Assembly: GCA_947572405.1 (NCBI GenBank)
Contig: CANPBV010000014.1
Span: forward strand, 1-21,170
Reading direction: 5' to 3'
Length of the DNA: 21,170 nt
Origin: an uncultured Mycoplasmatota bacterium
GTDB lineage: Bacteria; Bacillota_I; Bacilli_A; RF39; UBA660
Shown: one piece after another, positions 7,178 through 13,283 of the stretch
Layout: each line of letters opens with the position of its first letter
Position numbering within the stretch: the first letter of the stretch is position 1
Notes under the pieces: model-generated
What the model saw: only the letters and a program-made list of their open reading frames with translations
The model's database searches: none
What the model was told of the DNA's origin: nothing
Made by a program: the position numbers and the translations under genes

Positions 7178-7421
7178 TTTTTGAAAGTTTTATTTTTATC
7201 TCTGTTTCTATATCATTTTTCTTTGTATTTCCATAAATTAAGTAACTCGCATTACAATTAAATAACTCGCTTAATTTAATTATAGTTTCTAAACTGGGTT
7301 CTGTTCTATTAGATTCCCAACTTGAAATTGTTTTATCAGTTACAAAAATTTTATTTGCCAAATCATTTTGAGTCCATTTTTTATTTTTTCTCAAATCTGC
7401 TATTCGATTTCCTAAATTCAT
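7146..7421 (-). CDS. XRE-family helix-turn-helix protein with start of a CYTH domain (frameshifted fusion)
   Basis: 91 residues from the ATG at 7421 (MNLGNRIADLRK), a typical start for a Cro/C1 HTH. An upstream in-frame ATG at 7508 would place coding sequence over promoter-like elements, so it is not used. Residues 1-65 form the five-helix DNA-binding domain (WTQNDLANKI, then the recognition helix in TDKTISSWESNRTEPSLETI). After a short linker comes IETEIKIKL, the CYTH ExExK signature, and the frame stops at a TGA. The rest of the CYTH domain continues in the +1 frame (6692-7177). The intact ancestor would be an HTH-CYTH protein of about 240 residues: a transcription regulator coupled to a nucleotide or polyphosphate-binding domain. 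Inverted repeats over its promoter suggest autoregulation. Confidence 0.82.
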   Translation of the reverse strand: MNLGNRIADLRKNKKWTQNDLANKIFVTDKTISSWESNRTEPSLETIIKLSELFNCNASYLIYGNTKKNDIETEIKIKLSKNEFHKIEIFK

Positions 7422-7438
7422 TTTTATCACTAAATTAA

Positions 7439-7480
7439 TTGTATCATAATACAACATGCTATATACTCTACATTTTGTAG
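7439..7480 (-). promoter_or_regulatory. promoter/operator region of the HTH gene
   Basis: Two palindromes lie just upstream of the ATG at 7421: TTGTATCATAATACAA (7439-7454) and CTACATTTTGTAG (7468-7480). On the minus strand the first contains an extended -10, TGATACAAT. Palindromes over the start site are typical operators of XRE repressors; binding by this protein is inferred. Confidence 0.45.
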
Positions 7481-7498
7481 AATGATAGTCGTTATTTG

Positions 7499-7539
7499 AT
7501 TTTGTCAAATTGCAAGTTTGTTTTCTATACTGACAAAAT
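7499..7539. repeat. spaced inverted repeat with promoter-like elements
   Basis: ATTTTGTCA (7499-7507) and TGACAAAAT (7531-7539) are perfect 9-bp inverted arms with a 23-nt spacer. On the plus strand TTGTCA (7502-7507), 18 nt and TATACT (7526-7531) make a second possible promoter for the peptide gene. On the minus strand a TTGACA (7503-7508) faces the HTH gene, though its best -10 (TATCAT) is only 15 nt away. The repeat may be a shared regulatory site between the divergent units. Confidence 0.35.
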
Positions 7540-7553
7540 TTAATATAAAATCA

Positions 7554-7582
7554 TTGTTTTAAGAACAAATGCTTGCTATAAT
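7554..7582 (+). promoter_or_regulatory. strong promoter of the small hydrophobic peptide gene
   Basis: TTGTTT (7554-7559), a 17-nt spacer and a perfect TATAAT (7577-7582). Transcription should start near 7589, giving a leader of about 57 nt. The leader can fold a 5' hairpin (AAGTTGG 7602-7608 with CCAAACTT 7615-7622, one bulge), a stabilising feature common in type I toxin mRNAs. Confidence 0.75.
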
Positions 7583-7645
7583 AAATTTAGGAACATTTAA
7601 TAAGTTGGGGGGAGCCAAACTTCATAAAAGAAGGAAAGCGATACA

Positions 7646-7729
7646 ATGAACAAGAAAGATTTCTTAATCTTTGCTCTAGTAATTATTATCTTCCTTTTAC
7701 TATTATTGTTATTTATAACCTTAATATAA
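7646..7729 (+). CDS. 27-residue hydrophobic membrane peptide, putative type I toxin
   Basis: The peptide begins MNKKDFLIF; after the charged MNKKD start, residues 6-27 are almost purely Leu, Ile, Phe and Val, one predicted transmembrane helix. An AAGGA site lies 10 nt before the ATG, with a consensus-like promoter upstream. It is the only plus-strand gene in the window. Its 3' region is covered by a convergent RNA with its own promoter and terminator. Small hydrophobic peptide plus overlapping antisense RNA is the layout of type I toxin-antitoxin loci (Fst, TxpA, BsrG types), whose toxins damage the membrane. I see no sequence match to a named toxin. A small regulatory membrane peptide is the main alternative. 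Confidence 0.6.
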   Translation: MNKKDFLIFALVIIIFLLLLLLFITLI

Positions 7730-7765
7730 AAGAAAACCACCTAACTCTAGCATAGATTTAGGTGG
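7727..7765 (-). terminator. terminator of the antisense RNA
   Basis: Perfect 8-bp inverted repeat CCACCTAA (7737-7744) / TTAGGTGG (7758-7765). On the minus strand it is followed by TTTTCTTTTATATT, a proper U-tract; on the plus strand no T run follows. It therefore ends a minus-strand transcript a few bases from the peptide's stop codon. The same hairpin forms in the peptide mRNA. Confidence 0.75.
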
Positions 7766-7781
7766 AACCAAATACATGGTG

Positions 7782-7822
7782 ACACTCAACACTGCAATAT
7801 TGAATGTTCCATTTTTTATTTT
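7782..7822 (+). terminator. probable terminator of the peptide mRNA
   Basis: ACACTCAA (7782-7789) pairs with TTGAATGT (7800-7807) with one C-A mismatch and a 10-nt loop, followed by TCC and then ATTTTTTATTTT on the plus strand. It would give an mRNA of about 230 nt. A stronger back-up terminator lies at 7856-7886. Confidence 0.5.
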
Positions 7823-7845
7823 ATGCAAGTTTCCTTGACATATTC

Positions 7846-7874
7846 ATCATAACATAAAAACGCACCTCTATCAA
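7846..7874 (-). promoter_or_regulatory. strong promoter of the antisense RNA
   Basis: On the minus strand: TTGATA (7869-7874), 17-nt spacer, TATGAT (7846-7851) with the TGn extension. This is one of the best promoters in the window, and no open reading frame follows it. Confidence 0.75.
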
Positions 7875-7886
7875 GTACGTTTTTTT
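7856..7886. terminator. bidirectional terminator between peptide mRNA and tRNA
   Basis: AAAAACGCAC and GTACGTTTTT form a 10-bp stem with one wobble and a 9-nt loop. The plus strand continues with T residues, and the minus strand ends the stem in TTTTT. It can stop both the peptide mRNA and the tRNA transcript, and it overlaps the -35 and spacer of the antisense promoter. Confidence 0.7.
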
Positions 7887-7922
7887 AATTACTACTCGAA
7901 AAGTTCGAGTTTTCTATCAATC

Positions 7923-7999
7923 TGGTAGTCTGTATGGGATTTGAACCCACGTATGCCACCTTGAGAGGGTGGTGTGTTAAACCACTTCACCAACAGACC
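7923..7999 (-). tRNA. tRNA-Glu (anticodon CUC)
   Basis: A 77-nt cloverleaf including an encoded CCA: acceptor GGTCTGT/ACAGACT (G1-U72 wobble), anticodon stem CCACC/GGTGG with loop CTCTCAA, T-arm GTGGG-TTCAAAT-CCCAT, a short 5-nt variable loop and discriminator A. U33 precedes anticodon CTC, which reads GAG. The overall sequence resembles Bacillota tRNA-Glu. Most low-GC Bacillota manage with tRNA-Glu(UUC), so a CUC isoacceptor is a supplement. An excellent promoter lies upstream and a hairpin terminator downstream. Confidence 0.93.
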
Positions 8000-8031
8000 A
8001 TAAGAGTATCTTTCTTTCAAAAGACATTCTT

Positions 8032-8060
8032 ATTTTATCACTAATTTTTTTTTTTGACAA
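8032..8060 (-). promoter_or_regulatory. tRNA promoter
   Basis: On the minus strand TTGTCA (8055-8060), 17-nt spacer and TAAAAT (8032-8037). Expected start near 8025, about 25 nt before the mature tRNA 5' end. The rest of the gap up to the kinase stop at 8144 shows no clear terminator. Confidence 0.7.
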
Positions 8061-8143
8061 TGTTTCCATCAAATTTTACAACTTTTTTTATTGGCAAATC
8101 TGTTATTGAAACAACACTGATTCTTGTATCTATATTTCTAATA

Positions 8144-9358
8144 TTATAAATTTATAAAATAGATAATTTGAAATACAGTCTTTTTGGTATTGGAAATTAC
8201 ACTAACACTTCCGTTAGCACTTTCAATAATCTTTTTAGAAAGAGAAAGTCCAATTCCAATACTATCTGCTTTTGCATTCTTTCCTTTATAAAAGCGTTCA
8301 AAAATATGCGGAAGATCCTGCTCATCCATAGGATTTCCAACATTTTCTATTTGTATTCTAACATAAAGGGGTGTGTTTATGACATGGACTACAACTTTTT
8401 CATTGGCAACAGAATGTTCAACACTATTCTTTAAAATATTGGTAATTGCTTCTACTTGCCACTTAAAATCGCAAACAATTTTACTTTCTTTATTAGAATA
8501 TATTTCTATACAAACATTCTTTAAATCACATAATAATTTCACGTTTTCTTTTGCTTCTTCTAATAATTTCCATACCGAAACAGACTCTTTTTGAAACTCG
8601 ACAGTATTAGAATCTAACTTGGCCAATTTTAGTATCGTACCAACCAAAAACTGAATATTCATGATTTCCCTTTTGACATCATGTAGAAATTCATTTCGAA
8701 CCTCACTTTCCATATTTGGATGATCGCCCAAATTATCTAACATGACTAAAATAGAAGTTAATGGAGTTTTTATTTGATGAGAAATATCGGATAAAGAATG
8801 TTTTAATTCTAATTTGCCTTTTTTTGAATTTTCTGCTTCTTCTTTTAATAATAATGTTGTCTTATAAATTTCATGTTTTAAAATGGAAAGTTCATCTTCA
8901 GAAACCGTATCCATAGTTAACTCATAGTTTTTATGATTAATCTGTTCTACCAGTTTTATAATAGATTCAAGCTCCCTATCTTGCTCATTCTGATATTCAA
9001 AAAATGCTTTTTGTAATATCCATAAGAATAGGACAAAAACAAACAAGTTTATGATGATACTGCAATAGAACTCTTTATCATTTTCTAGTATAATTGCCTC
9101 TTTTTTTAAATTGATTCCATATTCATTTACAAATGATGTTTCACAATTTTCACAGTTTAATATTTCCATCAATTCATTTTTTGAAATACTAGGATATTGT
9201 TCTACTACTTTTGTTAATATTGCATTCACTTTTTTATTTGTATTTTTCCTATAGTTGTGATAAGTTTGAACTTGTATAAAAAGAAAGAACACCCAGAATA
9301 AGATGAATAATAAACCAGTCTTTTTTAAGTATCGCTTTACTAATTCTTTATTCTCCAT
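8144..9358 (-). CDS. VanS-like membrane sensor histidine kinase
   Basis: 404 residues from the ATG at 9358. An in-frame TTG at 9367 exists, but an AGGA site is best spaced for the ATG. TM1 (about 14-32), an extracytoplasmic loop of about 65 residues with a CENC pair (C69, C72), TM2 (about 100-118), then a HisKA domain with SDISHQIKTPLTS (phospho-acceptor H194) and an HATPase domain: N-box NILKNSVEHS (307-316), IENVGNPM, FERFYKG, GIGLSLSKK (G2). All catalytic motifs look intact. It overlaps the response regulator gene by 11 bp and acts with it. Gene order after an ABC exporter suggests sensing of an antimicrobial peptide or envelope stress, as in Bce/Van-type systems; the ligand is not shown. 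Confidence 0.93.
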   Translation of the reverse strand: MENKELVKRYLKKTGLLFILFWVFFLFIQVQTYHNYRKNTNKKVNAILTKVVEQYPSISKNELMEILNCENCETSFVNEYGINLKKEAIILENDKEFYCSIIINLFVFVLFLWILQKAFFEYQNEQDRELESIIKLVEQINHKNYELTMDTVSEDELSILKHEIYKTTLLLKEEAENSKKGKLELKHSLSDISHQIKTPLTSILVMLDNLGDHPNMESEVRNEFLHDVKREIMNIQFLVGTILKLAKLDSNTVEFQKESVSVWKLLEEAKENVKLLCDLKNVCIEIYSNKESKIVCDFKWQVEAITNILKNSVEHSVANEKVVVHVINTPLYVRIQIENVGNPMDEQDLPHIFERFYKGKNAKADSIGIGLSLSKKIIESANGSVSVISNTKKTVFQIIYFINL

Positions 9359-10007
9359 TTCGATCAATCCTATATCCTATTCCCTTTATGGTTATAATAA
9401 TATCGCTTCCTAATTTTTCCCTGATTCGTTTCAAATAGACGGTTACTGTATGGTCATCCACTTCATTTCCTGTCCATCTCCAAATACTATCCAATAACAT
9501 ATTTCTGGAAACTACTTTTCCTATGTTGAGAAAAAGTAAGTGTAAAAGTTTTAATTCTAAGCTGGTTAATTCTATTTGTTCATCATTCCTATAAACTGCC
9601 ATTTTTTCTATATCAAAAATAATCTCTTTTACTTTTATCCTACTCGCATTTTGGTTTCGAAGGAAAATTCTGGAAATACGCGCTAATAATTCTTTGGTTG
9701 AAAATGGTTTTGTAATATAGTCTTCTGCTCCCATCATCAACCCTTTTACAATATTTTCTTCTTCATCTTTTGCTGTTAAAAATATGGTTGGAATATTTTT
9801 TATAGAAGCATTTTTTTGGTAGAGAGAAAAACCATTCCCATCTGGTAATACAATATCTAATAGAATAAGGTCTACTTCCTTTTCGGCTAAAAACTGTTCC
9901 GCCTCTTTCACTGTTTTTTTTACATCTAATTCATAGTTATTCTCTATGAATGCATATTCTAATCCTTTGATAATAGTTTCATTATCCTCCACTAATAAAA
10001 TTTTCAT
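9348..10007 (-). CDS. OmpR/PhoB-family response regulator
   Basis: 219 residues. Receiver domain: acidic E7-D8, phospho-acceptor D51 in LLLDIVLPDGNG, T78 and K100 (ITKPF). The C-terminal winged helix (about 125-217) has the usual LTSLELKLLHLL, DDHTVTVYLKRIREKLG and IKGIGYRI segments. AAGGAG lies 8 nt before the ATG. It probably activates the upstream ABC operon through the direct repeats at 13235-13252 and is cotranscribed with its kinase. It also has its own extended -10 promoter after the permease terminator, so basal kinase/regulator expression can be independent of the ABC genes. Confidence 0.95.
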   Translation of the reverse strand: MKILLVEDNETIIKGLEYAFIENNYELDVKKTVKEAEQFLAEKEVDLILLDIVLPDGNGFSLYQKNASIKNIPTIFLTAKDEEENIVKGLMMGAEDYITKPFSTKELLARISRIFLRNQNASRIKVKEIIFDIEKMAVYRNDEQIELTSLELKLLHLLFLNIGKVVSRNMLLDSIWRWTGNEVDDHTVTVYLKRIREKLGSDIIITIKGIGYRIDRNGE

Positions 10008-10027
10008 ACCTTTTGCTCCTTTTTTTT

Positions 10028-10038
10028 AGTATAACATA
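10028..10038 (-). promoter_or_regulatory. extended -10 promoter of the regulator/kinase pair
   Basis: TATGTTATACT on the minus strand, immediately after the permease terminator and about 20 nt before the regulator ATG. No -35. Identical 11-mers occur at 6548 and 13651. Confidence 0.55.
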
Positions 10039-10060
10039 AAAAGGCAAAAAGCCTTTATAT
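10037..10060 (-). terminator. terminator of the ABC operon
   Basis: On the minus strand AAAGGC/GCCTTT with a TTTTT loop, followed by more T residues. The TAA stop of the permease lies in the left arm. Read-through would join the ABC genes to the two-component system. Confidence 0.65.
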
Positions 10061-12526
10061 ATTTTCATTTCTAATAGTTTCTATCATATTCTGTTTATTT
10101 ATTTTAAAAAAAGAATAATGCATTACTAAATATACAAATAAAAATATAAAAATAGCGGAAATCAAGATAGAAAAATACGGAAAACAAAATGGTTCATGAA
10201 GAATATTACGACTGATAATCAGACTTCCTAATATTCCCAAACAAGATCCAATCACAAGCGATTTTACAGAATAAAATATGGTTTCTAAAATGATCATTTG
10301 ATAAAATTCTTTTTGTGTCATGCCAATACTTTTTAAAATGGCAAATTCATTTTGGCGCAAATGAACATTGAAAGTAACCGTATTCAAAATATTAATAATC
10401 GCAATACCTGCTATAATCCCCAAAAAACAATATAAAAGTAATTGAAGAAGATAGAAAAAAGAATATTCTCTTTTCTGAGATTTGGCGTAATTATACACTT
10501 CTAATTTTTCATTTATATTTACAATATCCTCATATGTTTGATATGCATTTTTAGCGTCAATTCCTATGGAAGTAAGTTTAAAATTCATAGCTGGATAATC
10601 AGAGAGTGACACGATAAGCTTCGATCCTGTTTCATGCGTTGTTACACTAGATGGAATAAGGGAAGTTACTTTAGCAACTTCAAATTCCATTTTTTCCCCA
10701 TGGTAAATGCCTTCTATCGTATCGTTTTGTTCATATGTATAGTCTCTTCGACAATCATTTTTTGTCTGTTCACAACTTGAAAACATATCCACTAAAATTC
10801 CTTTCTTTTTCATTTTTGAGCTATCTAAATTTAATTCTTTTAAATAGTTCTGATAGGTACTATCATCTAAAGCCACAACTGGTAGGTTTGCATGTCCACT
10901 GACACAATGTATATGGCCTTGATTATCCTGCATACAATCTCCATCTTGTATGATAGAAAAAAATGGATGATTTATAATTTTACTTAAATCATATATTTCT
11001 AAATATCCATCTGATTTGTTGTTGGAATGATAAAGATATCCACTATAGTAAGCGTTATAGCGACTACGAATGCCTTTTAGATTTTCTAATTGTTTTAATT
11101 CTTCCTCATTTAATAAATTGATATTTTCTACAAAGATATTATAATCTTTGATATCAAATCCTTTCTTAGCTTTTTCTAAAGCATCTTCAATAAGCGAGTT
11201 AGTCAAAATAAAGACAAACACACAAACAATGAGGGAAATTACGGTTGCACGATATTTTTTCTTGCTTCTTTTTAGGTTTTTGTAAGCAATTACTCCCCCT
11301 ATTTTCATAGACTTTCTAATCCATTTTGGAACTTTTATTTTTTTTGAATGAATTCCTCCACTATTTTTTAATACCTCAATAGGAATCATTTTTTTTAACT
11401 TTCGAATTGCATGATTCGAAGAAAAATATATATTCATAATGCTTAACAGTGTAGCTACTAGAATGGGTAAAAATGATAAATGAACTTCTAAATATTGGAT
11501 ATTTTCAAAATAGTATTCTCCGACAATAATGTTCATTCCGAAAAATAAAAGATGAATTAGCACTATTCCAAATACAATACCAAGTGGTATTCCAATAATC
11601 CCTAATAGGAAACCTTCTAAGGTGACACTTCTTCTTATTTGTTTTTTTGTAGCACCTATGCTCCTTAGCATACCATATAACTTCAGTTTTTCAGCAATTG
11701 AAATCATAAAGGCATTCTTAATGCAGAAAATACTCATAAGTAAAATAATAAATAAGACCATAGATCCTATCCCAAAAGTAATCTTTATATTCGGGTTTTC
11801 AAAATCAAAGTTTTCCATTTGTAATATAAATTCATTTCGCTCACAAATATGGTTACAATATTTTTTTTCGATTTGTGGTAATATATTTTTATAATCTTGT
11901 GATTTTTTTAATACAAGATAAGCTTCCATTGTGACATATTCTTCTGTATTTCCTACTAATGCATAGGGCCTACCATTCCCATATTCTGCGAAACCAACAA
12001 TTTTATACGTTTTCTGAACATAATTTGGTTCTTCTTGATCAGCGCTTTTATAGTAAGACATATCAATATCCAGTGTAATCGTATCTCCAATATTATAGGA
12101 AGTATCTTTTATACTACGATAAAAGAATATGATCTCATCTTCTTTTTTTGGATATCTCCCACTTACCAATTGATAGCCTAGTTGTTTTGAAACAAGCTCA
12201 TCCATAGATAAAATTAGGTAGGAGACATTTTCTTTTTGGTTGTTTTCTATTTCAGTAATCCCAACATAAGAAACGGGATATACGCCTTTCAAATCACGAT
12301 TTAATTCTAGAGTCCTAATATCATTTTTGGTTAGGGAACCTATATGCATATGATAATATCCAAATAAACTAGTATTATCAGCAATGATAATATGATAAAA
12401 GCTAGAAAATAAAAACAAGACAGTACAGATCAGCGTGGTTCCTAAAGCAATTCCAAGGATAGTTGCAAAGGTCCTTTTTTTATTCAGTTGCAAGTTCTTA
12501 AAAACGATTCTTTTTAGAGCCTTCAT
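10055..12526 (-). CDS. ABC exporter permease, two FtsX domains (MacB/BceB-like)
   Basis: 823 residues. The N-terminal helix (about 21-43) is followed by an extracytoplasmic region (about 45-250), a first FtsX block of three helices (about 254-370) containing LYGMLRSIGATKKQIR, a helix at about 426-445, a second large outer region (about 450-690) and a second FtsX block (about 692-803) with FAILKSIGMTQKEFYQM. The repeated E/RSIGxTxxQ/E element is the coupling motif of FtsX/MacB-type permeases, which act as mechanotransmitters rather than channels. The outer regions hold cysteine pairs C224/C228, C531/C541 and C585/C592. AGAGGTGA lies before the ATG, one base after the ATPase stop. With the two-component system downstream, peptide antibiotic resistance is the best guess. 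Confidence 0.92.
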   Translation of the reverse strand: MKALKRIVFKNLQLNKKRTFATILGIALGTTLICTVLFLFSSFYHIIIADNTSLFGYYHMHIGSLTKNDIRTLELNRDLKGVYPVSYVGITEIENNQKENVSYLILSMDELVSKQLGYQLVSGRYPKKEDEIIFFYRSIKDTSYNIGDTITLDIDMSYYKSADQEEPNYVQKTYKIVGFAEYGNGRPYALVGNTEEYVTMEAYLVLKKSQDYKNILPQIEKKYCNHICERNEFILQMENFDFENPNIKITFGIGSMVLFIILLMSIFCIKNAFMISIAEKLKLYGMLRSIGATKKQIRRSVTLEGFLLGIIGIPLGIVFGIVLIHLLFFGMNIIVGEYYFENIQYLEVHLSFLPILVATLLSIMNIYFSSNHAIRKLKKMIPIEVLKNSGGIHSKKIKVPKWIRKSMKIGGVIAYKNLKRSKKKYRATVISLIVCVFVFILTNSLIEDALEKAKKGFDIKDYNIFVENINLLNEEELKQLENLKGIRSRYNAYYSGYLYHSNNKSDGYLEIYDLSKIINHPFFSIIQDGDCMQDNQGHIHCVSGHANLPVVALDDSTYQNYLKELNLDSSKMKKKGILVDMFSSCEQTKNDCRRDYTYEQNDTIEGIYHGEKMEFEVAKVTSLIPSSVTTHETGSKLIVSLSDYPAMNFKLTSIGIDAKNAYQTYEDIVNINEKLEVYNYAKSQKREYSFFYLLQLLLYCFLGIIAGIAIINILNTVTFNVHLRQNEFAILKSIGMTQKEFYQMIILETIFYSVKSLVIGSCLGILGSLIISRNILHEPFCFPYFSILISAIFIFLFVYLVMHYSFFKINKQNMIETIRNENI

Positions 12527-12527
12527 G

Positions 12528-13199
12528 TTATTTCACCTCTATTATTTTTCCATCTTCTAGCTTTATCATTCGGTCTGCAAATGACGCCATTTCTAAGTTA
12601 TGTGTAATCATGATAATGGTTTGCTTATATTGTTGATTGGCTTTTTTGAGTAACTGGATAATTTCATCACTGGCCTTACTATCCAAGTTTCCTGTTGGTT
12701 CATCTGCTAGAATGATTGCAGGATTCGTAATTAAGGCTCTGCCAATGCTGGTTCTCTGTTGTTGCCCTCCTGATAACTCATTTGGCAAATGTTTTCTTCG
12801 ATTTTCTAATCCCAATAATTTTAATAATTGTTCTATCTTTTCTTTTTCTATTTTGCGGTTATCCAAGTCCAATGGTAAAGTGATATTTTCTTCAACGTTT
12901 AAAATTGGAATTAAATTATAAAATTGATAAATGAGTCCTACTTGTCTCCTTCTAAATATGGCTAATTTGTCATCGTCAAAGTCATAAATATCTTTTCCTT
13001 CTATATAAACATGACCACTAGTTGGTCTATCCACTCCACCAATTAAATGAAGCAATGTTGATTTTCCACTTCCACTTGCTCCTACTATTGCCACAAATTC
13101 TCCTTTTTTTATAGAAAAGGAAACATTATCTAAGGCTAATACCTGATTATCTTTTCCTCCATAAATTTTAGTTAAATTTTCGACTTTCAATATTTCCAT
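12528..13199 (-). CDS. ABC exporter ATPase (MacB/LolD/BceA type)
   Basis: 223 residues with a complete nucleotide-binding domain: Walker A GASGSGKS (40-47), Q-loop LIYQFYNL (89-96), signature LSGGQQQR (142-149), Walker B IILADEP (162-168), H-loop TH at 199-200. The FYNLIPIL after the Q-loop is typical of the FtsX-linked class that drives MacB-type permeases. It is the first gene of the operon, with an AGAGGTG ribosome site. It probably forms a dimer on the cytoplasmic side of the 10055-12526 permease. The promoter carries a likely response-regulator site. Confidence 0.96.
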   Translation of the reverse strand: MEILKVENLTKIYGGKDNQVLALDNVSFSIKKGEFVAIVGASGSGKSTLLHLIGGVDRPTSGHVYIEGKDIYDFDDDKLAIFRRRQVGLIYQFYNLIPILNVEENITLPLDLDNRKIEKEKIEQLLKLLGLENRRKHLPNELSGGQQQRTSIGRALITNPAIILADEPTGNLDSKASDEIIQLLKKANQQYKQTIIMITHNLEMASFADRMIKLEDGKIIEVK

Positions 13200-13218
13200 A
13201 TAAACACCTCTTATTTTT

Positions 13219-13252
13219 AGTATAAATGAGCAAAGTTACAACTAGGTTACAA
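13219..13252 (-). promoter_or_regulatory. ABC operon promoter with OmpR-type direct repeat
   Basis: -10 TATACT (13219-13224 on the minus strand). No -35 is present; instead two copies of GTTACAA on the plus strand (13235-13241 and 13246-13252) are spaced exactly 11 bp apart and cover the -35 position. Tandem 7-mers with an 11-bp period are the typical site of OmpR-family dimers at activated promoters. The regulator encoded at 9348-10007 is the obvious candidate. Confidence 0.6.
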
Positions 13253-13282
13253 AAAGAAAAAAATCTAAACAATTTTAGATTT
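13251..13282 (-). terminator. terminator of the zinc-ribbon gene
   Basis: AAATCTAAA/TTTAGATTT stem (9 bp, 4-nt loop; 13261-13282) followed on the minus strand by TTTTCTTTTTG. It begins one base after the TAA stop at 13284 and touches the direct repeat of the next promoter. Confidence 0.85.
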
Positions 13283-13283
13283 T

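Larger units (their letters stand above)
7727..7839 (-). ncRNA. putative cis-antisense RNA (type I antitoxin)
   Basis: A minus-strand RNA of about 110 nt is predicted from the promoter at 7846-7874 (start near 7839) to the hairpin and U-tract at 7727-7765. It is fully complementary to the 3' untranslated part of the hydrophobic-peptide mRNA and has no plausible coding sequence with a ribosome site. It can fold two hairpins (7737-7765 and 7782-7807) whose complements also form in the mRNA, which would favour loop-loop pairing. Inferred role: repress the peptide by RNA pairing or RNase III cleavage. Confidence 0.6.

Noticed and set aside
7422..7508. 29-codon N-terminal extension of the HTH gene
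   Set aside because: It would run through palindromes and -10-like elements, has no ribosome site, and XRE proteins usually begin right before the first helix, as at 7421.
7727..7839. Short ORF (ATGGAACATTC...) within the antisense RNA
   Set aside because: Only eight codons, with no Shine-Dalgarno site; a non-coding role fits better.
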